Source: Streptomyces sp. SAI-135 (GTDB taxonomy: Bacteria > Actinomycetota > Actinomycetes > Streptomycetales > Streptomycetaceae). From it: a stretch of DNA of 64,000 bases. This document shows positions 7,859-16,228 of this stretch, one piece after another; position 1 is the first letter of the stretch, and every line of letters begins with the position of its first letter. Under the pieces are notes generated by a model, which saw only the letters and a program-made list of their open reading frames with translations, had not been told where the DNA came from and did not search any database. The stretch spans positions 1-64,000 of the forward strand of contig NZ_JARXYP010000001.1 in the NCBI RefSeq assembly GCF_029893805.1, in the 5' to 3' direction. The position numbers were made by a program, and so were the translations under genes.

Positions 7859-8851
7859 CTAGGCGGCGGCGAGGTGGAGGAGCTCCGGTACGCCGTCCGC
7901 GCGGGCGTAGGGCTTGAAGCGGGGGAGCAGGTCGTCGACGAGGCGGGCGCAGCGCGGTGCTCCGATACGGCGGGCCAGGAGCAGGGACTGGGCCGCGGCG
8001 GCCGCGGCGGGCTCGGGCTCTTTCAGATCGAGGTAGCTCGCGGCGCGGTAGGCGAGGAAAACACCCTTCGTCTTGTCGCGGGCGGGCGGCAGCAGACGTT
8101 CACCCTCGCTGATCAACTGGTGGGCGCGGCGGGTGTCCCCCAGGTCCAGGAGGGCCTGTCCGGAGTCGACGGCGAGGTCGGCCTCGGACACCCACGCGCA
8201 CCAGGCCGGCCGGTCGACGCCGGCATCCGAGAGGTGGTGCTCGGCCGCCGCGAGGGATCGCAGCACGGCACCGCGGTCACTACGGTCCCCGCGCGCGGCG
8301 AGCGCGCGGGCCAGACGCAAGTGGATGAGGCAACGGGCGGCAGGACTCTGCGCGCGGGCCAGGGCGGAGTGGAGGATGCCGGCCGCCGCGGTGTGATCAC
8401 GGCGCCAAGCAGCCTGATAGGCGAGGTCACCCAACAGCCCAGCACCCAAATCGCGGTCCCCGGCCGCGTGCGCATGGCGCAGACCCGCAATCCAGCTCCG
8501 GCTCGCGTGACTGTGGCGGCGCACATCGAAGGCGTGCCAGGCGACGGTCTGGGCGAGGGAAGCCGCCAGGGTGTGCAGGCGCAGCCCGAGGGCCGGTGCA
8601 AAGCGGCCGGTCGCGAGGAGCCCGGTCACCGCGGCCAGGTGCGCCTCCAGGAGCGCGGGGGTGTGCTGGCGCTGCTCGGTAGACAGGCCCGCCAGGCGCC
8701 GGGTGGAGTCCTCCAAGGAGGCGACGAGGTCTTCACCCACGGGTGTACCGCCGTGGGCCCGGGCGAACACGCCTGCATGGCCGCCGTCCCCGCCCACAGC
8801 CCAACCAGACAGAGCAGTGCCGGAGATCGTCAGGAAGGTACGGCGTTCCAT
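7859..8851 (-). CDS. TPR-domain protein resembling the effector half of XRE regulators
   Basis: The product has about 330 residues. The N-terminus (MERRTFLTISGTALSGWAV) resembles the linker seen in Streptomyces XRE-TPR regulators just after their HTH. Repeated helical pairs follow (LGLRLHTLAASLAQTVAWH, DLGAGLLGDLAYQAAWRR, LIHLRLARALAARGD) and fit TPR repeats. No HTH is coded here or just upstream in any frame I could read, so it is either a stand-alone TPR protein or the 3' part of a regulator. ATG 8851 is chosen, with GAGAGAGG about 14 bases upstream. It is convergent with tnsC, so the right end of the Tn7-like element may lie between them or further right. Confidence 0.6.
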   Translation of the reverse strand: MERRTFLTISGTALSGWAVGGDGGHAGVFARAHGGTPVGEDLVASLEDSTRRLAGLSTEQRQHTPALLEAHLAAVTGLLATGRFAPALGLRLHTLAASLAQTVAWHAFDVRRHSHASRSWIAGLRHAHAAGDRDLGAGLLGDLAYQAAWRRDHTAAAGILHSALARAQSPAARCLIHLRLARALAARGDRSDRGAVLRSLAAAEHHLSDAGVDRPAWCAWVSEADLAVDSGQALLDLGDTRRAHQLISEGERLLPPARDKTKGVFLAYRAASYLDLKEPEPAAAAAAQSLLLARRIGAPRCARLVDDLLPRFKPYARADGVPELLHLAAA

Positions 8852-9672
8852 CACTGCTCACTCAGCCTCTCTCCAAACGGCACCAAACGGTGAGACCCGA
8901 GACAAGCCACCCCATCAGCCGCCCACGGCAGCCCGTTCAGCCAGACATCGACGCGACCCCTGTCCACCAGCCAGCCGAGCGCACCAGCGATAGAGACCTG
9001 TGATCCCTCGCCGGGACGAACGCCACGCTCACGCACCCCTGCTTCACCGACCCCGCAACACCCATGCCACCTGCACGACGGCGGCACGGACACCACAGAC
9101 GCGTTCCCCATCGCCTTGCCGACCGCACAACGCCCCGCCACCCACGGGTAGAAGGTGGCCTCTTCCACACCCCCATCCAATCACCCAGCGCACACGACCG
9201 GTAACACCCTCACGGAGACAGGGCCCACGAAAACCCCTCAACTAGCGGGCTAGCTCGTAGAGTTGAACCCCACCTCGATCCCGAGCACACCGAAAAAGGG
9301 CAGCGGCCGTCACCCACGACCCCAGACACCACCCCCCGCAACCCAGTCCCCGTCCCCACGCCAGCCCTCCCCGCCAGCCAGGACCAGCCCGCTCACCACG
9401 CGAAGACGAACCACCCCGCCCCAACCCCACCCCAACACCTCTCACCAGCACAAACACCAACCAAGCCTTAACACCCCCACCCAACCACCAACACCCCACC
9501 CCCTCACTCAACAAACACCACACAACCCCAGCCCACCCACCCCCACCCCACTACCCCCAACCACCCCCAACCCCTCTCAACCAACCCACAACACCCCACC
9601 CCACACACCACCCCCCACACCAACAACCCCCCACCAAACTCAGGGAGCCGCTGACCAGTACGGAGTCCGCGT
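8852..9672. other. 820-bp region without a gene; contains a G-depleted tract
   Basis: No frame here shows codon bias or a recognisable domain. From 9421 to 9641 the plus strand has only three G residues in about 220 bases, being almost entirely C and A with a little T. Such strong strand asymmetry is unusual in this genome. It lies immediately upstream of a GntR gene, whose ribosome site (GGAG at 9661-9664) directly follows the tract. Confidence 0.7.
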
Positions 9673-10446
9673 ATGGGCCACGAGGAGCCACCGCCGCCGC
9701 CGAAGCACGAGGTCGTCGCCAACGATCTGCGTCTTCGACTCGACAACGGCGAGTGGGCGGTTGGGGAAAGACTGCCCTCCCGTGCGCGGCTCGCCGAGGA
9801 GTACGAGGTCGGCGCCAACGTCGTGCAGAAGGCTCAGGAAAGGCTCATCGCCGAGGGACGCCTTCAGGGCCGCGCAGGATCCGGAACCTTCGTCACCGAG
9901 CTCCGCGGGCGCCGCCGCATGATCCGCTCCCGCCACCGGGAACACCGCGGCGGCAGCCCCTTCCGCGCGGACATGGCCGAACTCGGCCGCACGGGCACCT
10001 GGGAGGCACACTCCGAGGCCCGCACACCCGCTCCGCACCCCATCGCCCAGCGGCTGGGCATCGAGCCCGGCGACCCGTGCGTCCGCACAAAGTACGAGTT
10101 CCTCGCCGACGGACGACCCGCCCAACTCTCCGTGTCCTGGGAACCGATGGCAATCACAGGCAACACACCCATCCTGCTGCCCGAAATGGGCCCGCTCGCC
10201 GGGAAAGGCGTCGTCGAGCGGATGCGCTCCATCGGCGTCGACATCGTCACCGCGCTGGAAGTCCCCCACCCCGCCCGCGCCACCCAGGAGCAGGCCAACC
10301 TGCTCGGAATCGGCCGCGGGGACCTGGTCCTCGTCATCGAGCGGACCTACTACGACGGCGACGGCCGCGCGGTGGAGACCGCCGACATCACCGTCCCTGA
10401 CGCCCGCTGGGAGATTGCGTACGAATTCGGGGTGGACGCCCGGTAA
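9673..10446 (+). CDS. GntR family regulator with UTRA effector domain (HutC type)
   Basis: This 257-residue regulator has a winged HTH at residues 10-75 (LRLRLDNGEWAVGERLPSRA, then VVQKAQERLIAEGRLQGRAG and GTFVTEL). A UTRA ligand-binding domain runs from about 95 to 255 (IAQRLGIEPGDPCVRTKYEF, then ERTYYDGDGRAVETADITVP). ATG 9673 has GGAG eight bases upstream. HutC-type regulators usually bind a small metabolite and repress adjacent genes. The target could be itself or the minus-strand gene that follows convergently; nothing here identifies the ligand. Confidence 0.9.
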   Translation: MGHEEPPPPPKHEVVANDLRLRLDNGEWAVGERLPSRARLAEEYEVGANVVQKAQERLIAEGRLQGRAGSGTFVTELRGRRRMIRSRHREHRGGSPFRADMAELGRTGTWEAHSEARTPAPHPIAQRLGIEPGDPCVRTKYEFLADGRPAQLSVSWEPMAITGNTPILLPEMGPLAGKGVVERMRSIGVDIVTALEVPHPARATQEQANLLGIGRGDLVLVIERTYYDGDGRAVETADITVPDARWEIAYEFGVDAR

Positions 10447-10468
10447 CACCGTACGGAGCGCCACGATC

Positions 10469-10933
10469 TCACCAGCCCCTGCCACGGAGGACCCCCTCCC
10501 GCACGGACGGCGCATTACGCGCATGACGCAGAACCCGCAGCTCGCCCACCAGATCGGCAGGCACCGCCACCCGCTCCGGGCACCGTTGCGCCACGGTCTC
10601 CAGGGACTCGCACAACGCGGCCGCGAACGTCAGCCCCTGCGAGCGCTCCATGAGCCGGCGCGGTCTGGCCGGCGCCCCCTTACCGCACGGGGACAACACC
10701 ACCTCAGTGGATCCGCGAGCGCCAGGCAGAGGCGGCCTGCAGCCGGCGGCATCCGCCGGGACGAGGAACGACACGGCGGCCGCGCCCGGCATCGGATTCA
10801 CGCTGACCGCACCGGGCTCAGTCAGCCGCTCCAGCACCTGCAACGCGAGGAACCGGCAGATGGTGACGACGCCGATCTCGCCAGCCGCGGCCATGCCACA
10901 CCCGCTCGCCCGAGCCGCCCCGCCGCACCCCAT
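10469..10933 (-). CDS. Hypothetical protein (154 aa)
   Basis: The start at ATG 10933 is well supported by GGAGG seven bases upstream. The protein is mixed alpha/beta with a central proline/glycine-rich loop (PADAAGCRPPLPGARG) and a helical C-terminal part (FAAALCESLETVAQRCP). I see no catalytic motif or membrane segment. It is convergent with the GntR gene, with 22 bp between the stop codons. The family is not recognised; strong codon bias and the ribosome site argue that it is real. Confidence 0.55.
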   Translation of the reverse strand: MGCGGAARASGCGMAAAGEIGVVTICRFLALQVLERLTEPGAVSVNPMPGAAAVSFLVPADAAGCRPPLPGARGSTEVVLSPCGKGAPARPRRLMERSQGLTFAAALCESLETVAQRCPERVAVPADLVGELRVLRHARNAPSVREGVLRGRGW

Positions 10934-11123
10934 CCGGTTACCTCCGCCACCCGAGGCTCACGTGAAGGTAGAACCGGGAAAGGAGCCGTGGGCGAACTGA
11001 CAGTTCGCAAAAAATCGCGGATCCCCCTCTCCCCCACTCACGGCGCGGTGACGGTTGCTCAGTTCCCTGCGATCGCACGTGCAAGAGACACGGAGCCTGC
11101 GGCGATGACCCCAGCTCCGCGTC

Positions 11124-11144
11124 TAATCGTGTGACTCACACGAT
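11124..11144. promoter_or_regulatory. 21-bp palindrome, operator-like
   Basis: AATCGTGTGA and TCACACGATT form perfect 10-bp arms around a single central C. A symmetric site of this size fits a dimeric HTH regulator such as a GntR or XRE protein. The nearest regulators are the GntR gene at 9673 and the XRE pseudogene at 11858. No adjacent start codon identifies a controlled gene. Confidence 0.45.
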
Positions 11145-11638
11145 TTAGTTCGTCCATGGTCAGGGCCGGTGAGTCGATTAGCAACGCCCCGCATACTGGG
11201 CGCAGTGTCACTGCGAATGTGCGTGAACCTGCTTCCGATCCGTGGGGTCGCAGATCAGCGGCCGGAATCGGCGTCGCGGATGTTTTCGTACAGAGCGCGC
11301 ACCCGGGAGTGGTCATCGGGACTCAGGCGCATGTACATGTTTGCTGGCAGGTCTTGTAACTGTGTCACGAGTGGTAAAGGTAGCCAGGCGCATCCCACTC
11401 GTGATCTTGTTGTGTAAATCGTCACCAACCGGCGTCCAGAGTAGGCAAGTTGGTCGGAACAACCTCACCGCCTCGACGGTCCGCGGCATCCCGAGGCGAG
11501 CACGATCCGTTCTGTTGGCTCACCGTGACCGTTCCCCGAACGCCTTCCTTTCAGCCTCTACGAGTCGCACGAGACGGCTATGTGTTGCGCCCAAATCTCA
11601 GGCTGAGGCTGGGCATCGCCAAAACCGAGGCCATCCCG

Positions 11639-11675
11639 GGCCCCGCATCCAGGCACAGCGACTGGATGCGGGGCC
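11639..11675. terminator. 14-bp perfect stem-loop
   Basis: GGCCCCGCATCCAG (11639-11652) pairs perfectly with 11662-11675 around a 9-nt loop. There is no U-tract, which is common for actinomycete terminators. It lies 180 bp beyond the 3' end of the minus-strand XRE pseudogene and could stop transcription in either direction. Confidence 0.6.
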
Positions 11676-11857
11676 TGAGGCTCGGCTGAGCCCGTGCCGG
11701 GACCCGGCTCGATTGGCAGCCTGCTGCATCACGCTGTGCAGCCGCTTCTCCGCGCCGCCGCGTCGAGGGCGCCGCCGGTCCGGCGCCCTCCCGTCCACAA
11801 GCCTCTGATTCCTGGAATTACGCCGCAGGCCTGTTTGTCTTCCGTGCCGCCGAGACC

Positions 11858-13071
11858 TCAGGCGAATTGGAGGCGGCCGGCGAGGGCGTCGACCTGGCGG
11901 CGGAATGTGCGGCGTACCCGCTGTTGCAGGTTCAAGACCATGGTGCAGGCCAGCGGGCTGCAGGAGAGGTCCTGGGGAGCGAGATCTTCCAGGCTGAGCA
12001 GGTGCACCACAACGGCGGCGCCGTCGCGGCGCAGGTCGCAGCAGCAGGCGACCTCGACTCCGAAAGTGAACTGCCGCTACCGGCTGGACAGCCTGCTGGT
12101 GTCGACCTGATCGGCCAGCCGCAGGCCTCCAGCCGCGTCACCGGCGAACATCTCAATGCTCATCGCGTGCAGGGCCACGTTGGTGTGGCCGAACACCGTC
12201 CACTGAATATTGCCCTCCCTCACGGTCCGGGCGAGCGGAAGGGCTCGCTGTTCCAGGCCCCAGCGGGCTTGCGGCCAGTCGCGGCGGCGGGCATCGGAGA
12301 CGATGGCGACCAGTTCGAGAGCTCCTTCGACGGCCTGGGAGGCGGTGTCTGCCGGGAGGGCGTGCAGTTGCTCTACGGCCTTGAACGCAATCTCCTTGGC
12401 TTCCTCCACCGCGTCGGGTTCGTGGTGGGAGAGCAGGGCGTGGCCCAGGCTCCACGAGGCTGCGGCTCGCCGCACGGGGTCGTCGGCTTCCTCTGCGGCC
12501 TGCATGGCCCATTCGGCGGCGAAAGAGCGAGGTCGAGGCGGCCGGCCCTGCGGCAGTATGAGCGCAGCAACCCGTGCAGATCAGCGGCCACTCGCAGTAC
12601 CTCGCGCCGCTCCTGAGCATCGTGGCCGTTTCGGTGGCGGCGTACAGCGTCGTCCACGTCCGTGATCAGGTCCGGCAAGAAGCGGGCAGCATGGGTGAAG
12701 CGGTCTCGAGGTCTGCCAGGAGTGCCAGGCCCGCTCGACACGCTCACGCAACCGCGCCGCGTCCCACGTACCGCAAGGCCCGCGGGTGGGGATCAGCAGG
12801 GCCCGGACAACCGCCGGCGCCGCGCTGCCGGGAAGCGAGGGCTGGCTGATCGGTTCCCCGGCCAGCAGAGCAGCCGGGGCTACGCCCAGCACCGCGGCGA
12901 TCCGCTCCAGCACCTCCAGCGACGGGACCTTCTTCCCCTCCTCGATCATGTGCAGATAGCGCGGAGTGATCCCGCACAGCCCAGCGACTGAAGCGACCGG
13001 CCGGTCCCCCTTCTGCTGCCGGTAGCGCCGGAGGTGTTTCCCACGGCCAGGTTCCGCGACGGTGACGTCAT
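11858..13071 (-). pseudogene. XRE-family HTH regulator with TPR-like domain, multiply broken
   Basis: The start is probably ATG 13071 with AAAGGGGG upstream. The HTH (HLRRYRQQKGD, then GLCGITPRYLHMIEEGKKVP) is read only after a frame change near 13040. The middle part (HAARFLPDLITDVDDAVRRH) needs a frame change near 12705, and the next (EWAMQAAEEADDPVRRAAAS) one near 12525. The frame then meets an in-frame TAG at 12077-12079 between DTSRLSSR and RQFTFGVEVACC. Beyond that, homologous sequence (LEDLAPQDL, RRQVDALAGRLQ) runs to TGA at 11858. Intact relatives are about 400 residues. Three frame changes plus a nonsense codon argue for real decay. It is divergent from the HAD gene. Confidence 0.75.
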
Positions 13072-13206
13072 CTGTGTCGCCCCCTTTCCCGGGTCGTCCT
13101 TGTGGCGTCAGCGTAGAGGCTGGTACCGAGCCCGCGCCTACGATCTGCTCATACTCATGTGACACGCTGTGACCCAGCTCTAGCTGGGCAGTTGGGGAGG
13201 CACTCA

Positions 13207-13880
13207 ATGGCCGGACTGGTCCTGTGGGACGTCGACCACACCCTGATCGACACACGCGGTGTGGGCCGCGAACTGTCTGCCTCCGCGTTCCTGCAGAGCA
13301 CCGGGCAGCCCATGCGGCAGCAGGCCGCATCGACGGCATCACCGAGCCGGTGATCTTTCGTGAGACAGCGAAGCTCCACGGACTGACTACAGACCGCGCG
13401 GACTTCGAGCGGTTCGCCCGCGCCCCGACCGCCGCGCACCTGGAGCGCGCCGCCGAGCTGCGGGAGCGCGGCCATGCGCTGCCGGGCGCGGCGGCGGCCC
13501 TCGGTGCCCTCGCCGAAGCAGGCGTACGGCAGACCGTGGTCTCGGGGAACATCCGCGCCGTTGCCGAACTCAAGCTGCAGGTCTTCGGCCTGGACGCCCC
13601 AATCCTGTGGGAGCTGGGCGCCTACGGGGACGACCACGACGTACGCGCCGGCCTCGTCCGCCTGTGCCTGGAGCGCGCCGACACGACCGCGGACGACGCC
13701 GTGCTGATCGGGGATACCCCGGCCGACATCGAGGGAGCCCACACCAACGGCGTGCGCGTGATCGCCGTAGCCACCGGCCGAAGCGACCAGGCTGCCCTCC
13801 GCGACGCCGGCGCCGAGGTGGTCCTCCCCGATCTGAGGGACACCGACCTGCTGGTCAAGCTCGTGCGCCATGGCGGTTGA
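13207..13880 (+). pseudogene. HAD-superfamily hydrolase with one frameshift
   Basis: ATG 13207 follows GGGGAGG by eight bases. Motif I is LWDVDHTLID (nucleophile D, acid D), motif II is VVSGN and motif IV is LIGDTPADIEGA, so all catalytic elements of a HAD phosphatase are present. Residues 1-38 and the rest lie in different frames, with the shift near 13320 (GQPMRQQA to GRIDGITEPVIFRET). Otherwise the protein would be about 224 residues and intact, so a one-base error or a recent mutation is likely. It is divergent from the XRE pseudogene and convergent with the prepilin peptidase. Confidence 0.75.
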
Positions 13881-13901
13881 CGGTGGGAGGTCGTCCCTCA
13901 C

Positions 13902-14633
13902 CTAGTGGACGGAGCCGAGGAGCACGCCGACCCCGGCTCCTGTCAGGAGAAACGGTCCGAGCGGGAGGGCCGTCGTGCGGTGGGCACGGCGCGCGGCCAT
14001 GAGGCTGAAGCCGTACAGGGTGAAGAGCACGAACCCCGCGAAGGTGCCAGCTAAAAGGATGTCCCATCCGTACCAGCCGGTGACGGCCCCGATGGTCAGG
14101 GCGAGTTTCACGTCTCCGAAGCCGAACGAGGCGGGGCTGCTCAGCAGCAGAATCGTACAGAAGGAGACGAGCGCGACAGAGCCGAGCAGGGCTGTCCGCC
14201 AGCTACCGTCGGTGCCGGGCAGCTGCGCCGCCACGGCGAGCAGGCCCAGCGAGATCACGGCGAGCGGGAGGGTGAGCACGTCGGGCAGTCGCTGGACCAT
14301 GAGGTCCACAGTGGCGAGCAGCACGCCGATCGGGATGAGCAGCAGCCAGACCACCAGTTCCGGGTGGTCTCCGACGGCGGCCGCCAGGACCGCGCAGACC
14401 GCGGCCGAGATAGCGGAGAGGGCGGTCGTGCTCGGGCCGTACGCGTCGCCGTCGGTGCAGCGGGCCCGCCCCAGCCAGCCGTTCGCGAGACCGGTGAAGG
14501 CGTGTCCGGCGGGACACGTCGTCCGCGAGGCCGCCTCGGGCGGAACGGAAAGCCGGTAGGCGGCGCGCGGTATGAACAGACCGGTGCCTGCACCCCACAG
14601 GACTGCCGCCGCGATGATCCAGAACTTCTGCAC
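13902..14633 (-). CDS. Prepilin peptidase (A24 aspartyl protease family)
   Basis: A24 peptidases cleave and sometimes methylate type IV prepilin or Flp/Tad pilin leaders in the membrane. The two catalytic aspartates are visible in ATVDLMVQRLPDVLTLP and in FGFGDVKL. Seven or so hydrophobic segments span the 243 residues (for example VVWLLLIPIGVLLATV and ILLAGTFAGFVLFTLYG). GTG 14633 is chosen because it begins the hydrophobic N-terminus QKFWIIAAAVLWGAGTG; upstream in-frame sequence lacks membrane character. No pilin or Tad genes lie nearby, so its partners must be elsewhere. Confidence 0.8.
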   Translation of the reverse strand: MQKFWIIAAAVLWGAGTGLFIPRAAYRLSVPPEAASRTTCPAGHAFTGLANGWLGRARCTDGDAYGPSTTALSAISAAVCAVLAAAVGDHPELVVWLLLIPIGVLLATVDLMVQRLPDVLTLPLAVISLGLLAVAAQLPGTDGSWRTALLGSVALVSFCTILLLSSPASFGFGDVKLALTIGAVTGWYGWDILLAGTFAGFVLFTLYGFSLMAARRAHRTTALPLGPFLLTGAGVGVLLGSVH

Positions 14634-14888
14634 CCAACGGAGCCTATTCCGGTACAAGTTCGAGCAGCTCAGTGCGGAGCGACTTACGTGGGCCCAAAGC
14701 GTGCTGGCCGTCGCCGAGGCGCCGGCGTGAGGTGCTACGTCACGCCGTTGATCCCGTACTCCGGTAGAAAAGCCGCCGCGATGCGACCTGGCGCAGATCG
14801 CGGCGCTCCTCAACGACGTCGACGACCGGGGTTCTCTCCCGGCTGGCTCACCTTGCCGGGCCCGAAGGTGATCACCGCTTGGTCCGGG

Positions 14889-15260
14889 TCAGGGTTTCCA
14901 GGTGCGCAGGAATGAGGCGATCCGCTCGGCGGTGCAGCGGGGGTTGTTGAGCTCGTGGGCGAGTGCGGTGAGCTGTTCCCGGGTGGGGTTGACGGGAATG
15001 TTGCTGGCCTCGAGGTACATCACGGCGACGGCGCAGGCGACGGTGAGGTTGGAGCGCTCCAGCCACCGGCAGCGGCCCAGGGTGTGCACCAGGGCGGCAG
15101 CGCGGGCGAAGACGCCGTCGTAGACGGGAGTGTCGAGGAGTTCTCCGCGGTGGCGGGCGACGGCAGCAATGGGCACACCGTAGTCGTCGGCCGCCGGATC
15201 ACGGTGCCCCGCACGCTCCGCTACTTCGAGAACCCAGGACTCGTCGACGTGCAGGATCAC
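14889..15260 (-). CDS. Fic/Doc-type toxin of a toxin-antitoxin pair (degenerate Fic motif)
   Basis: This 123-residue protein matches the streptomycete group annotated as Fic-family toxin component: DPAADDYGVPIAAVARHR near the N-terminus, ARAAALVHTLGRCRWLERSNLTVA in the middle, and a helical end (LTALAHELNNPRCTAERIAS). Canonical Fic proteins have HxFxDGNKR, where H attacks and N/K/R bind phosphates. Here the equivalent reads GRCRWLERSN, lacking the D-G-N-K core, so it may not transfer AMP. The start overlaps the antitoxin stop by 4 bp, which indicates coupled expression. Confidence 0.7.
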   Translation of the reverse strand: MILHVDESWVLEVAERAGHRDPAADDYGVPIAAVARHRGELLDTPVYDGVFARAAALVHTLGRCRWLERSNLTVACAVAVMYLEASNIPVNPTREQLTALAHELNNPRCTAERIASFLRTWKP

Positions 15261-15511
15261 GCGGCCGCGCCAGGCTGTTGCTGGCCGTACGGGGCGTCGA
15301 GTCGCTGCTCCAGGTCGTCGAGGAACGTGCCGTGCTCATCGATGAGCCGCTGTGCAGCTGCCATGCCGGCGGCACGAGCACCGGTGGTGTCCTCGATAAT
15401 GAGCCGCTCCACGTACTTGTTGAAGTCGAGTCGACGGGAGCGCGCGGCAGCCTTGCCAGCCTCCAACACGCCCTCGTCCAGTCGGACCTGCGTCTGCCTA
15501 TTCGTAGCCAC
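15257..15511 (-). CDS. Antitoxin, Arc/ribbon-helix-helix-like
   Basis: This 84-residue protein begins TNRQTQVRLDEGVLEAGKAA, a short beta strand followed by a helix as in ribbon-helix-helix DNA-binding antitoxins. Its C-terminal half (AQRLIDEHGTFLDDLEQRLD) would wrap the toxin. GTG 15511 is the start, with GAGG unusually close upstream. The downstream toxin overlaps by ATGA. Two GGTAGCAG repeats just upstream are candidate operators. Confidence 0.7.
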   Translation of the reverse strand: MATNRQTQVRLDEGVLEAGKAAARSRRLDFNKYVERLIIEDTTGARAAGMAAAQRLIDEHGTFLDDLEQRLDAPYGQQQPGAAA

Positions 15512-15518
15512 ACCTCAT

Positions 15519-15537
15519 GGTAGCAGGGTGGTAGCAG
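15519..15537. promoter_or_regulatory. Direct-repeat operator candidate of the toxin-antitoxin operon
   Basis: GGTAGCAG occurs at 15519-15526 and 15530-15537, 11 bp apart and thus one helical turn. The pair lies 8-26 bp upstream of the antitoxin start. Ribbon-helix-helix antitoxins commonly bind such short direct repeats to autoregulate. Binding here is inferred only from position and spacing. Confidence 0.4.
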
Positions 15538-15602
15538 TCGCGGGCTGGGAACGAACGGCCACCGTCTGCCGGTGTCGCGCTTGGAGCCACCACCCCCATT
15601 GA

Positions 15603-16093
15603 GTGGAGACCCACAGAACGGCATCTCGTTACGTCCGGGCGGTTCTGATGTTGTCGCCGATGGCTTCCAACGCGAAGGACCCGCGCTGCATCGCCATGGC
15701 CGAGGCCCTGGTCCCGTTGCTGCGCCGCTGCAGTCCCGAGAACGCTGGCGGCTTCGGCGGCTCCTGCCAGGTGAACCTGGGCGACGAGGAAGCCGTCAGG
15801 CTCGGCGGAGTCGAACTGATCAGGGCTGCAATGCGCAAGGCGGCCCGGCAGCTGGACGGGAAAGCCGAGACGATCGGGTGGATCGGCACGCGATTCGGCA
15901 CGATGGTCGCCGTTCCGACACCCGGGAGGTCCCCGAGGAGCATCGGCCCGTCGTGGACGCCGCGATGTACGAGCGCAAGAGCGCTGCGGTGACCAGGGTG
16001 TCGTCCGAGTCCGGCGACGTTCCTGTGCAGCGCGGCTCGGTCACCCTGATGACCCAGGAGTTCCGCGCGGCTGTCGCTGAAACGAAGGCCTGA
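15603..16093 (+). pseudogene. Hypothetical protein with a frameshift
   Basis: GTG 15603 opens a frame encoding YVRAVLMLSPMASNAKDPRC, then LRRCSPENAGGFGGSCQVNL and ETIGWIGTRFGTMVAV. Homologous-looking sequence continues as SDTREVPEEHRPVVDAAMYE only in the next frame, with the shift near 15918. It ends at TGA 16091-16093. Restored length would be about 160 residues. The function is unknown; I recall similar proteins as streptomycete hypotheticals. It may still be a real gene if the shift is a sequencing error. Confidence 0.55.
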
Positions 16094-16228
16094 CCAGACG
16101 GGCCCAGGTCTGAGCTGGCGAGGGTTTCGGACAGCTGCCGTCGCCTCTGATGCCGGGTCCCCCGTTCGTGGCCTTGTACCGGTAGACGTTGTTCAGCGCC
16201 TTCTGGGTTCGGTCTACCGTTTCGCCCC

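Larger units (their letters stand above)
10934..11857. other. 920-bp region without a recognisable gene
   Basis: Several short open frames exist on both strands but none shows a domain, a good ribosome site or consistent codon bias. The region holds a palindrome at 11124-11144, a stem of 10 bp at 11365-11374 with 11395-11404, one AGGCAAGTT at about 11442 that matches the heptamer unit at 603-712, and a strong hairpin at 11639-11675. Lower GC between 11100 and 11480 suggests regulatory or foreign DNA. Confidence 0.5.

Noticed and set aside
9263..9922. 219-codon plus-strand frame rich in Pro/Thr/His
   Set aside because: Produced by the G-depleted C/A tract; the downstream part overlaps the GntR gene in another frame.
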